NCBI GenBank assembly: GCA_965267605.1
Contig: OZ254088.1
Location: forward strand, 1,178,001 to 1,242,000
Direction of reading: 5' to 3'
From: G965267605 sp965267605
GTDB taxonomy: Bacteria; Bacteroidota; Bacteroidia; Flavobacteriales_E; Vicingaceae
Length of the DNA stretch: 64,000 nt
Below the pieces are notes generated by a model that saw nothing but the letters and a program-made list of their open reading frames with translations, did no database searches and had not been told where the DNA came from. A program made the translations under genes and the position numbers. Below are positions 51,662 to 60,256 of the stretch, one piece after another; the first letter of the stretch is position 1, and every line of letters begins with the position of its first letter.

Positions 51662-52493
51662 GGTACTTGAAATATAGGGCCAACATATGATAATACAGCT
51701 TCGCTGCCAACATATCAGGTGCCCGTAGATGGTCTATGGGGGCCAGTTCTACAATGTCAAATCCAACAACTTTCCGCTGCGCGAACACCAGTTGAAGAAG
51801 CTGCGTTACCTGCTCCCAGGACAATCCGCCCGGTTCCGGTGTTCCGGTGCTTGGCATGATGGCAGGGTCAAAAACATCCAGATCAAGGGTAATATATACA
51901 GGGTCTTCCAGTTGACTAATCGCCTCCTGAGCCCAATCCTGTTTCAGGTTGTGAGCATAGTAGATCTTCTCATTATTAACGAATTGCATCTCAGACTTGT
52001 CCATGCTCCGAATACCGACTTGCACCAGGTTGTCTTTTAAAGATGATTCATGCAGTGCGCAGGCATGGTTGAAAGTTGTTCCCTGGTATTCTGCCCTCAG
52101 GTCTGCATGGGCGTCTAGCTGAAGAACAGAAAGCGACCCGTACTTTTGGCGAAAAGCTCTGAGTAATCCAATAGTAATACTGTGCTCTCCACCAAATGTG
52201 GTAATGAGTTGACCTTTTTGCAACAGAGAAGATGTGTACTGTTCAACTGCATCTACCATGTATTCGGGTGAGGAGAAATCCAATGCAGGCCTCAAGGTTT
52301 GTATTCCTTTAAGGTAGGGTTCAGAAGCAGTTGGTATATCGTACAATTCCATGTTGCGGGAAGCTTCAATAAATGCCTCGAAACCTTTGTTTGCACCTTT
52401 ACCCCATGTGCTCGTGCCGTCATAGGGAATAGATTGCAACACAACTGCTGCGTCTTCACCTCCGTATGCTTCTGGAATGTCACCGAAATTCAT
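51654..52493 (-). CDS. speB: Agmatinase (arginase-family ureohydrolase)
   Basis: The 279-residue enzyme has the ureohydrolase manganese motifs GGEHSITIG, LQLDAHADLR, TTFNHACALH and LDLDVFDPAIMPSTGTPEP. Agmatinase converts agmatine to putrescine and urea. The spacing and YITLDLDVFDP favour agmatinase over arginase, and the linked deoxyhypusine-synthase-like gene supports a polyamine role. It is the first gene of a six-gene minus-strand run (agmatinase, DHS-like, VOC, AlkD, small protein, YCF48-like lipoprotein), with overlaps of 8, 1 and 1 bases and then gaps of 11 and 10. Confidence 0.92.
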   Translation of the reverse strand: MNFGDIPEAYGGEDAAVVLQSIPYDGTSTWGKGANKGFEAFIEASRNMELYDIPTASEPYLKGIQTLRPALDFSSPEYMVDAVEQYTSSLLQKGQLITTFGGEHSITIGLLRAFRQKYGSLSVLQLDAHADLRAEYQGTTFNHACALHESSLKDNLVQVGIRSMDKSEMQFVNNEKIYYAHNLKQDWAQEAISQLEDPVYITLDLDVFDPAIMPSTGTPEPGGLSWEQVTQLLQLVFAQRKVVGFDIVELAPIDHLRAPDMLAAKLYYHMLALYFKYHV

Positions 52494-52506
52494 GGTGGGC
52501 GAAGAT

Positions 52507-52530
52507 AAAAAAGCCCCACCGAAGTGGGGC
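52507..52530 (-). terminator. Terminator after the DUF4199 gene
   Basis: On the minus strand GCCCCAC (52530-52524) pairs with GTGGGGC (52519-52513), followed by a run of T's. It lies just past the DUF4199 stop at 52537 and before the agmatinase start at 52493. Confidence 0.9.
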
Positions 52531-52536
52531 CTGATG

Positions 52537-53049
52537 TTATTTCTTCTTTAAGATGAGGGCAGCAATCAAACTTATGATCAAGCCTACCGGGAACATCTCT
52601 AGAAAGGTTATCACAAAGAGGAGTAAACGATTGGATGTCCACTCCTCATACTGTTTCATTTGAGCGCGCATAGCCTCGATCTCCGTTTCTGTTGCTCCCG
52701 AATCGATAGCCTGTTGTACATACGCTTCTCCCATTCTTACCCAAACGTCAGGCTCAATGAAGATCACGTACGACATCCATGTTAATGTATAAAGCAGACA
52801 GGCTACGGAAGTGATAGCTAATCCTAATCCAAAAGCGGTTCCAAACTTGATCTTGCCACCTCCATGTTTCTTTCTATAAGAAATGATGCCGAAGAATATA
52901 GTAGACAGCGATAATGCCATTCCGGTGTACCCGATCAGTTCACCGTATTCGAGGTGAATATCACCAGTCCAGGTAGACATTGTAGACATCAGGAAAGTGG
53001 TAATGATTGCTCCGCCAATTAGGCCGTAAATGAGAATGATTTTTTTCAT
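52537..53049 (-). CDS. DUF4199 family membrane protein
   Basis: The 170-residue protein has four predicted helices: about residues 3-20, 38-57, 71-95 and 143-166. The long loop between the third and fourth carries acidic residues (SGATETEIEAMRAQM). It shows the DUF4199 pattern of GFGIISYRK-like basic turn (FFGIISYRKKHGGGKIKF) followed by GTAFGLGLAIT. Function unknown. It precedes, on the same strand, a membrane-tethered LuxR-type regulator; a functional link is possible but not shown. Confidence 0.8.
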   Translation of the reverse strand: MKKIILIYGLIGGAIITTFLMSTMSTWTGDIHLEYGELIGYTGMALSLSTIFFGIISYRKKHGGGKIKFGTAFGLGLAITSVACLLYTLTWMSYVIFIEPDVWVRMGEAYVQQAIDSGATETEIEAMRAQMKQYEEWTSNRLLLFVITFLEMFPVGLIISLIAALILKKK

Positions 53050-53153
53050 GGCTTCATGTTTTGATTCTGATGACGAAGTAGGTCAATGCCTTGTATTATC
53101 TACTCATACGAAAGTACCAAAGACGCAGTAACACTGGTTTTCATACTAAAGTA

Positions 53154-53576
53154 CTAGTCCAATAGTCCGAGGTCTTTGGCCTTACTTAGTGCCTCTGTAC
53201 GTCTATTGACACCGAGCTTCGAGAATAGGTTAGAGGTGTGTGTTTTAATGGTGCTTTCTGAAATGAACAAGCTCTCCCCAATCTGGGCATTTGTTTTTCC
53301 CTCAGCGATGAGCTGAAGCACTTCAAGCTCTCTTTTACTCAACTCGTGTGCCTTGATCACATTCGCACGTTCTTCTTCGCTGATGCCCGCTTTTGCCTTC
53401 TGTCTGGCAATAATCTTTGTGCCAATCCAAATGCCGAGGGTTGTAAACAGAATTCCTGCAAGCCCAACGTATACTTCTGGGGAGATGGTTTTTATAAGCA
53501 GCTTGTACTCGAGTAATTGCAGTATGATCACCAGTAAACCGATGGCCAATCCATATATGATGATCTGCTTTTTCAT
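53154..53576 (-). CDS. Membrane-anchored LuxR-type transcriptional regulator
   Basis: The 140-residue protein starts at the ATG at 53576 and has two N-terminal helices (KKQIIIYGLAIGLLVIILQLLEY and a second around YVGLAGILFTTLGIWIG), a linker, and a C-terminal LuxR/GerE HTH (about 78-135) with LSKRELEVLQLIAEGKTNAQ and SESTIKTHTSNLFSKLGV. It has no receiver or sensor domain other than the membrane part. Such small tethered HTH proteins are common in Bacteroidota. It lies upstream of the DUF4199 gene and could respond to the membrane state. Confidence 0.88.
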   Translation of the reverse strand: MKKQIIIYGLAIGLLVIILQLLEYKLLIKTISPEVYVGLAGILFTTLGIWIGTKIIARQKAKAGISEEERANVIKAHELSKRELEVLQLIAEGKTNAQIGESLFISESTIKTHTSNLFSKLGVNRRTEALSKAKDLGLLD

Positions 53577-53629
53577 ATTCCTTTTATGAACTCGAGGCAC
53601 ATTTTCGTGCACAAATTAGCTTAGCTAAG

Positions 53630-53637
53630 TATTTTTG
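53630..53637 (+). promoter_or_regulatory. -7 element before the 53664 gene
   Basis: TATTTTTG matches TAnnTTTG, giving a leader of about 23 bases. No TTG at usual -33 spacing. Confidence 0.5.
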
Positions 53638-53663
53638 GCAAAGGAATTGCGAGGATACCGATT

Positions 53664-54830
53664 ATGAACAAGTGTATTACAGGTATAATGGTGTTGATGC
53701 TCGGGGCGTTATCAGTCTTTGGTCAGAAGGCTCCGAAATTTGTGGATGATGCGGTTAGGAGAGTAGTGAAAGATCTTGGCCCAGGATATCATCTGGGTGG
53801 TATTCCGTTTGCTTATGAGCAAGATACGGCACACTTGGTTCGCGTTGCCAAAAGAATGGATCCTGCAACCAAGATGTGGGACTATGCTTATGTACTTGTG
53901 TTGGGGCACAAACGGGAATTCCTTCTCAAGGATGACAAACTTTGGATGTATAGGAACCATGTTGCAGATTACATTGAGGCCCAGACGGGCTTAAGGTTTA
54001 CACCAGCTGCCATTTTAAAGTTGCCCGCCAGATATGAAGGTGATAAGGATCCAAAACTGGTTATCACTCCGGGCAAATGGGTAGATGGTGAGGTAGCGGT
54101 CAATCTTGCTGGTGAACCTTCAGGAAAACTAAGTTCTAAGGCAGGAGCAAACCTGGAGAGCATCAAGACTCACGCTTGCAGGGAGCTGCCAGAGTTGAAG
54201 TCGTTGGATTGGAGCAAGTCAACAGGAGTTTCTACACCTGTTCCGGGGTGGGAGATAGGCGACAAGAAATTATTCGTGCGTTGCTTCATCGATGGTAGTG
54301 TTATGGTATTCAAAGAGAAGAAACCTTATAAATACATGATTGCTGGAGATAACCCGGCTTTCATGACCGAAATGCTTCAGGAGATTGGAAGTTTCGTGTT
54401 TAAGATGGAGGGGCTGAATGGTAAGTCGAAAAGTATGGGTCTCGCTACGTTGGGAGCAAAACCAGATTACCAAAGCATATCTATCAGACTGCATCAACGG
54501 GCGGAGCCGGCTGAGTGGCTTGGAGTTGCTACAACTGATGGAAAAGTGGAAGTTTTCAACAATGATCAGCCGTATTACAATTTTACCATAGAAGACATCA
54601 AGGGCAAGGATTTCAAGGAGATTGAAAAGATAATTCGTGAAAGTGTAGCCAATAAGACAAAGCTTGAAGGGAAACTATCCAGTCGCAAGGAACAATCATT
54701 GAATAAGCAGGTAGTTATCTCTGTATTCCGCACACCACCGCCATCCTCGTATACTGCTAGATTCTACCCCAACGGCAAGATCAGTTTCTTTCAGGGAGAA
54801 AAAGAGGTTTTGAACAGGAAAATCTGGTAG
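53664..54830 (+). CDS. Exported protein of unknown function
   Basis: The 388-residue protein has a signal peptide (MNKCITGIMVLMLGALSVFGQ) and a mature part of mixed strands and helices. Phrases such as GYHLGGIPFAYEQ, ILKLPARYEGDKDPKL and DNPAFMTEMLQEIGSFVFK recall repeated ligand-binding modules, but I cannot name a domain. A basic segment (SKSMGLATLGAKP) and a Lys-rich C-terminus (LSSRKEQSLNKQ) are visible. It stands between the LuxR regulator (divergent) and the secreted subtilase. Confidence 0.7.
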   Translation: MNKCITGIMVLMLGALSVFGQKAPKFVDDAVRRVVKDLGPGYHLGGIPFAYEQDTAHLVRVAKRMDPATKMWDYAYVLVLGHKREFLLKDDKLWMYRNHVADYIEAQTGLRFTPAAILKLPARYEGDKDPKLVITPGKWVDGEVAVNLAGEPSGKLSSKAGANLESIKTHACRELPELKSLDWSKSTGVSTPVPGWEIGDKKLFVRCFIDGSVMVFKEKKPYKYMIAGDNPAFMTEMLQEIGSFVFKMEGLNGKSKSMGLATLGAKPDYQSISIRLHQRAEPAEWLGVATTDGKVEVFNNDQPYYNFTIEDIKGKDFKEIEKIIRESVANKTKLEGKLSSRKEQSLNKQVVISVFRTPPPSSYTARFYPNGKISFFQGEKEVLNRKIW

Positions 54831-54937
54831 GGGCGAATAGAGTTCTCAAAATTGGCCTAAAACCGAATCTTATTACGCTGAATACCAGTTGTATTGAAGT
54901 TTTTTCAACAAATCAACGGGCGTACAGTAAAATCATT

Positions 54938-54945
54938 AAATTTGG
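54938..54945 (+). promoter_or_regulatory. -7 element before the subtilase gene
   Basis: TAAATTTG matches TAnnTTTG; the predicted leader to the ATG at 54975 is about 26 bases. Confidence 0.5.
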
Positions 54946-54974
54946 TTGATTGTCAAATCCATAAATTATTCACT

Positions 54975-57900
54975 ATGAGAACTATCCGTGTATTAGCTTG
55001 CGCGCTTGCTGCCTGCTTTACGCTATCTCTTTCCGCTCAAACAGTCCACAAAGACTGGGTTGATGGTCAGGTTCATTTCATTGTAGACCAGAAAGTACCA
55101 ATGAATGTTCCGATCAAGATTGTAGATGGTAAAACGACATTTGAGTACAATCCTAATGATCTGGGATTGGATTACTTTGATTGGCTGGAGCCAATTGTAA
55201 CAAAGTATAAGGGTGTGAAACTGTCTAAACCAGCTCACGCTGCAAAGACATCCAATGTTCTTCAAAGAACATATCGACTGGAGTTTAAAGACATCCAGAA
55301 GGTAGATGATGTTGTAAGAGCACTTGAAAACCTTCCAGAGGTTGAAATGGCTGAAAAGATGCCAATGTGCTACCTTGATTATACACCTAACGATCCGCTG
55401 CATAACACATCTAATATGTGGGGCCTTTACAGGGTTCAGGCTGACCTGGCATGGAACCTTTGGAGAGGTGGTGCTACAAAAGCTATCGTAGCTTGTACAG
55501 ATAACGCTTTTGATATCCAGCATACGGATCTGTCACCAACACTTTGGGTAAACACTGTTGAGCAGTCAGGTACTCCAGGTATTGATGATGATGGTAACGG
55601 TTACATTGATGACATCAACGGATTCGATGTGTCTGATAACGATGCGATCGTAACGCCTCCAACAAATGGACACGACCACGGTACACACTGTATGGGAACC
55701 ATTGGTGCCAAGACTGACAATAGTACTGGTATCTCTTCAATGGGATTTGACGGTGTAGTAAACATGGCTGTGAAGTGTGCGAGAAACACGAGTTCAACTT
55801 CAGCGCTTCCAAATGGATATGACGGAATCGTTTACTCTGCTGTAAATGGTGCACACATCATTTCTTGTAGCTGGGGTGGAACAGGATTCTCTTCTTACGG
55901 TCAGAACGTAATTAACTACGCACTTGGTCAGGGATGTATTATTGTTGCTGCTGCCGGTAACTCTAACTCTACAGCTAACCATTATCCAGCTGCTTACGGT
56001 GGTGTTATTGGTGTTGCTGCAACGCAGGGTTCTGACGCGAAAGCTTCTTTCTCTAACCATGGAACATACGTAGACGTAGCAGCGCCAGGTACAGCGATCT
56101 ATTCAACGCTGCCTAACATTGGTGCGCCTCCAAGTAATCTTTACGGATTTAAGCAAGGAACGTCAATGGCAACACCAATGGTTTCCGGACTACTTGGACT
56201 TATGTATTCTTACAACCCAGGTTTGCCAGATTCAGTACTTGTAAACTGTCTTTACAATACTTGTGATCCTGTTACAAGTCACCAGTCTACAATGGGTAAT
56301 GGTAGGATCAACGCCAACCAGGCTATCCAGTGTATTGGTAATACTTTGAACAACCCACCTGATGCAGAATTTACAGCTAACCTTACAACTATTACTGTTG
56401 GTGGTAGCGTAAACTTCACGGATTTGTCAGCATTTGCTCCATCGGGGTGGTCATGGACATTCACGGGTGGTACACCAGGATCTAGTTCAGTTCAGCATCC
56501 GCAGAATATTGTTTACAACACTGCGGGCACCTACCAGGTGCAGCTAACTGCTACTAACTCAAATGGTAGTAACACTGAAACGAAGACAGCATACATTCAG
56601 GTAAACAACAGTACAGGTTGTGATGAGATCACAAATGTCTCATGGCCTGCCGATTCAGGAAACTACTTCACATGGGGTGGTGCTCCAAACGGATACCTGG
56701 GTGGAACGTATGGTACAGGTCAGACCCAATGGGCTGAATTGTTTGATGCAAGTGCTTACACGAATGCAACTCACCTTCAGCAGTTCAGAATGGCGTTTGC
56801 CAGAGTAGGTGCTGGTGGGCCAACGAGTTCGTTTGCTGTTGGTATGTGGGATGACAACGGAACTGGTGGTTCTCCTGGTACAGTGCTTGGAGCTATTGGT
56901 ATCAGTCTTCCAGCACTGGATGCGATTATTCCGGATGGACAGTTCGCATACATCACATTGCACTTCCCGGCTCCAATTGCACTTCCTGCTAACAAGAGGT
57001 TCTTTATAGGACTTTCTGCGCCTGGATACGGTGGAACTGGGGGTGACACGCTTGCACAATTGTATACGCAACAGAAAGCAACAGGTGGTACAATATGGAC
57101 AGATGTTCCAGGTCCTTGGACCAGGGTAGACCAGGCGTTTACTGCGAACTCTCAGCCACTACACCTAAATGGGTGGAAGTACATTGGAATTACGCAATTC
57201 CCAGTGACTGCCAATATGAACCCAGATTCAACTGTGGTTTGTGAGGGTACTGCTGTGAACTTTAGTGCTACGGGTTCCACTGGTGCAGCATCTTATCAAT
57301 GGAGTTTCAATGGTGGTACGATATCAACATCAACATCGGCTACTCCATCTGTAACGTTCCCAACAGCGGGAACCTATACGCAACGATTGGATGCTTTCAA
57401 TCAATGTGGATTCTGGGATCCTCACTTTGGAGATGTGTATGTAAATGCTAATCCAAGTGTAGGTATCACATCTACGGCTGATACGGTTTGTCCGAACAAC
57501 TCGGCTACCCTAACAGCTTCCGGTGCCACGTCCTACAACTGGACTCCTGGTGGTGCCGTTAACCCGCTTAACACAGGAGCACTGACTGCAACTACCTCTT
57601 ACACGGTAACTGGTACAGATGCAGCTACAGGATGTACAGATATCCAGAACTATACAGTTTATGTAGCGAACACACCATCAGCAGCGTTTAATGCAACGCC
57701 AACAACAGTATGTACGAACATGCCAATCACATTCAACGGAACGTTGTCTAGTGATGCAACATCGTATAGCTGGAACTTTACCGGTGGTACGCCTGCAACA
57801 AGCAACATTCCAACACCAACGGTTACTTATGCTAGCCCTGGTACTTACCCAGTATTCCTTACTGCAACCAACTCATGTGACAATGACACATTGACTGGAT

Positions 57901-58193
57901 GGGTAACGATTACGGTTTGTGCTGGTGTGAATGAGATCAGTTGGGATAAAGGAGTAACATCTGTATTTGATGGGGCTTCTACACTGGATGTTCTTGTTAA
58001 CGATGTTGAAATGGGCAACTACAGCATCATGGTAATGAATACTATGGGGCAAGTTGTTATCCGTGAGGATGTTAACATCAACCAGAAACTGTACAAGAAG
58101 TCTTACAACCTTGATCACCTTTCCAGCGGTGCTTACATCGTGAGTATCATTGGAGAGAAAGTTAAGTACAGTGACAAGTTTGTGAAGTACTAA
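54975..58193 (+). CDS. Secreted S8 (subtilisin-like) peptidase with PKD domains and T9SS sorting domain
   Basis: The 1072-residue protein starts at the ATG at 54975 (MRTIRVLACALAACFTLSLSAQ); an upstream start would put 27 uncharged residues before the signal peptide. A propeptide region (about 25-140) is followed by the S8 domain with D176 (ACTDNAFDI), H235 (HDHGTHC), AAAGNSNS and S397 (GTSMATPM). Then come a PKD domain (AEFTANLTTITVGGS, YNTAGTYQVQLTATN), a domain I do not recognise (about 550-720), further PKD-like segments, and a C-terminal type A T9SS sorting domain (SIMVMNTMGQVV, LDHLSSGAYIV). It should be exported through T9SS and act on extracellular protein. Confidence 0.92.
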   Translation: MRTIRVLACALAACFTLSLSAQTVHKDWVDGQVHFIVDQKVPMNVPIKIVDGKTTFEYNPNDLGLDYFDWLEPIVTKYKGVKLSKPAHAAKTSNVLQRTYRLEFKDIQKVDDVVRALENLPEVEMAEKMPMCYLDYTPNDPLHNTSNMWGLYRVQADLAWNLWRGGATKAIVACTDNAFDIQHTDLSPTLWVNTVEQSGTPGIDDDGNGYIDDINGFDVSDNDAIVTPPTNGHDHGTHCMGTIGAKTDNSTGISSMGFDGVVNMAVKCARNTSSTSALPNGYDGIVYSAVNGAHIISCSWGGTGFSSYGQNVINYALGQGCIIVAAAGNSNSTANHYPAAYGGVIGVAATQGSDAKASFSNHGTYVDVAAPGTAIYSTLPNIGAPPSNLYGFKQGTSMATPMVSGLLGLMYSYNPGLPDSVLVNCLYNTCDPVTSHQSTMGNGRINANQAIQCIGNTLNNPPDAEFTANLTTITVGGSVNFTDLSAFAPSGWSWTFTGGTPGSSSVQHPQNIVYNTAGTYQVQLTATNSNGSNTETKTAYIQVNNSTGCDEITNVSWPADSGNYFTWGGAPNGYLGGTYGTGQTQWAELFDASAYTNATHLQQFRMAFARVGAGGPTSSFAVGMWDDNGTGGSPGTVLGAIGISLPALDAIIPDGQFAYITLHFPAPIALPANKRFFIGLSAPGYGGTGGDTLAQLYTQQKATGGTIWTDVPGPWTRVDQAFTANSQPLHLNGWKYIGITQFPVTANMNPDSTVVCEGTAVNFSATGSTGAASYQWSFNGGTISTSTSATPSVTFPTAGTYTQRLDAFNQCGFWDPHFGDVYVNANPSVGITSTADTVCPNNSATLTASGATSYNWTPGGAVNPLNTGALTATTSYTVTGTDAATGCTDIQNYTVYVANTPSAAFNATPTTVCTNMPITFNGTLSSDATSYSWNFTGGTPATSNIPTPTVTYASPGTYPVFLTATNSCDNDTLTGWVTITVCAGVNEISWDKGVTSVFDGASTLDVLVNDVEMGNYSIMVMNTMGQVVIREDVNINQKLYKKSYNLDHLSSGAYIVSIIGEKVKYSDKFVKY

Positions 58194-58210
58194 CAGATAC
58201 ACACATTACA

Positions 58211-58242
58211 AAAAGGGTTGCAAACATTTGCAGCCCTTTTTT
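58211..58242 (+). terminator. Terminator of the subtilase gene
   Basis: AAAAGGGTTGCAAA at 58211-58224 pairs with TTTGCAGCCCTTTT at 58227-58240 (one T-G), then T's. It sits between the subtilase stop and msrA. Confidence 0.85.
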
Positions 58243-58268
58243 GTTACAAGAATATCATGCAAGTAGCA

Positions 58269-58904
58269 ATGTTTAAATCAATTCTAATAGCGGTGCTAAT
58301 GTTCGGGTGCAAACCTGTAAATTCGCACAAACAGGGGGAACTGGTTATGGAGGATACAACTGTCGAAACTGGCGGTGAACAAACAATTACGTTGGGAGCT
58401 GGATGCTTTTGGTGTGTCGAAGCTATTTTTCAGGAACTGAAAGGAGTTTCAAAGGTGGAGTCGGGTTACTCTGGAGGGACGGTAAAGAATCCAACTTACG
58501 AGCAAGTTTGTGATGGTACGACCGGACACGCAGAGGTAGTTCAGGTAACCTTTGACTCGAAGGTGGTTTCTCTAAAGCAGATTCTTGAAGTGTTCTTCCA
58601 AACGCATGATCCCACTACACTGAATAGACAAGGTGCCGATGTTGGAACACAATACCGTTCAGCAATCTTCTACCACAACGCTGAGCAAAAGAAAACCTCA
58701 GAAGAAGTCATCAAGGCACTCAACGATGCGGGAGCTTTTCCTCAAAAGATCGTGACGGAAGTAACGGAGTACTCAAGCTTTTATAAAGCGGAAAACTACC
58801 ATCAGGATTATTTCAACAACAATCAAAGTTATCCATACTGCAGGGCAGTGATTCAGCCTAAGTTGGATAAGTTTCGAAAGGTGTTCCAAGATAAGCTCAA
58901 GTGA
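58269..58904 (+). CDS. msrA: Peptide-methionine (S)-S-oxide reductase MsrA, probable lipoprotein
   Basis: The 211-residue protein carries the MsrA site GCFWC (C46) after an N-terminal membrane-anchor-like stretch MFKSILIAVLMFGCKP, whose Cys could be lipidated. The rest matches MsrA, with YEQVCDGTTGHAEVV, HDPTTLNRQGADVGTQYRS and a C-terminal YCRAVI supplying a resolving Cys. It repairs methionine sulfoxide in proteins, here probably in the envelope. I start at the ATG at 58269; an ATG at 58257 is also possible. The stop overlaps the dehydrogenase start by 4 bases. Confidence 0.92.
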   Translation: MFKSILIAVLMFGCKPVNSHKQGELVMEDTTVETGGEQTITLGAGCFWCVEAIFQELKGVSKVESGYSGGTVKNPTYEQVCDGTTGHAEVVQVTFDSKVVSLKQILEVFFQTHDPTTLNRQGADVGTQYRSAIFYHNAEQKKTSEEVIKALNDAGAFPQKIVTEVTEYSSFYKAENYHQDYFNNNQSYPYCRAVIQPKLDKFRKVFQDKLK

Positions 58905-60256
58905 AGCTTGTTAGTCGAAACCCGTTCAATGGAGAAGTCCTTGAAGAACGGGAATCTCAGACATACAGTGAAGTAGTAGATGTGCTTGCAAAAGCGCAGA
59001 AAGGATATCTACATAACAGTTCCCTGTCGCTTCCCGAGCGTGTAAGCAAGATTGCTAGACTTAAGGAGGCATTGCTTGAGAGCCTCCAAGATTTAGCAAA
59101 AACAGCAACACAAGAAATGGGCAAGCCTATGCTGGAATCTCGCGCAGAGCTCAGCAAGTGTGCTGAACTGTGTCAATTCTATGCAGACAATGCTGAGAAG
59201 TTTCTGCGCCCAGGCTCCATTGAGAGTAGCGCCAGTTCCAGTTATGTGAGATACGATCCGATTGGAGTAGTACTTGGCATCATGCCATGGAACTTTCCCT
59301 ATTGGCAGGTGTTTCGTTTTGCGGTTCCAACGATTTTGGCCGGCAACGCTGTAGTTCTTAAGCATGCCTCAAATGTGTCTATGTGCGCGGACAGGATTGC
59401 AAAACTGTTCTTAAAGGCAGGATTTACAAACAACGAATACCAACCCATTTACGTGGGCGGAAGGGAAATGGCGGCCATCATTGATCACGATGATGTGCAG
59501 GGTGTTTCACTAACCGGTTCGGAGGCAGCAGGTATTGCTGCGGGCATCGAGGCCGCCAGAAAAGTTAAGCCAGTTGTACTTGAATTGGGTGGCTCCAATG
59601 CGTTTGTCACACTGGAAGATGCGGATGTTTCTGTTGCTGTAAAGAAGACCGTTGGCGGACGTATGTTGAACGCAGGGCAAAGCTGCATAGCAGCCAAAAG
59701 GATCCTGCTTCATAAGAGCAAGCGTGATGAGTTTGTTGCTCTCTATACTGAGAAAATGGGGCGCATCAATCCTGGTGATCCGTCATTGGATGAAACACGA
59801 TTAGGACCGTTGGTAAGTGAAGATGCAGCACAAGAGCTGGAAGAACAGGTTAGAAAAGGCATATCCGAAGGTGCTAAAGTGCTGTTGCAGGGGAGTAGAG
59901 AAGGAGCGTTGTTTAGCCCATGGGTATTAGAGGTAGACGACATTGGCAATAGTCTTATGCAAGAAGAAACGTTTGGTCCAGTCTCGGTGATCTATACCTA
60001 CGGTGATGAAGCCGAAGTACCAGACTTGGTTCATTCTACCCGTTTTGGCCTGGGAGTTTCTTTGTTTACAGGAGACCCATCCAGAATTGAAGGCCTCATC
60101 AATACCCTGAACGAAGGTGCTGTTTTCGTTAATGAATTGGTGAAATCCGAATCAGCATTGCCATTTGGTGGAGTAAAGAACTCTGGAATAGGAAGAGAGC
60201 TTGGTAGGGATGGAATCAGGGCCTTTACCAACACAAAGACCGTTTATATCGCTTAG
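58901..60256 (+). CDS. NAD(P)-dependent aldehyde dehydrogenase, succinate-semialdehyde type
   Basis: The 451-residue enzyme has the ALDH signatures GIMPWNFPYWQVFR, VSLTGSEAAGI, the general base Glu in PVVLELGGSNAFV, the catalytic Cys in NAGQSCIAAKR and QEETFGPVS near the C-terminus. The NFPYWQ stretch and the overall length fit the succinate-semialdehyde dehydrogenase (GabD/YneI-like) branch, though the substrate is not certain. The start is GTG at 58901, overlapping msrA by 4 bases. The 3' end overlaps the convergent batE gene by 4 bases. Confidence 0.9.
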   Translation: MKLVSRNPFNGEVLEERESQTYSEVVDVLAKAQKGYLHNSSLSLPERVSKIARLKEALLESLQDLAKTATQEMGKPMLESRAELSKCAELCQFYADNAEKFLRPGSIESSASSSYVRYDPIGVVLGIMPWNFPYWQVFRFAVPTILAGNAVVLKHASNVSMCADRIAKLFLKAGFTNNEYQPIYVGGREMAAIIDHDDVQGVSLTGSEAAGIAAGIEAARKVKPVVLELGGSNAFVTLEDADVSVAVKKTVGGRMLNAGQSCIAAKRILLHKSKRDEFVALYTEKMGRINPGDPSLDETRLGPLVSEDAAQELEEQVRKGISEGAKVLLQGSREGALFSPWVLEVDDIGNSLMQEETFGPVSVIYTYGDEAEVPDLVHSTRFGLGVSLFTGDPSRIEGLINTLNEGAVFVNELVKSESALPFGGVKNSGIGRELGRDGIRAFTNTKTVYIA

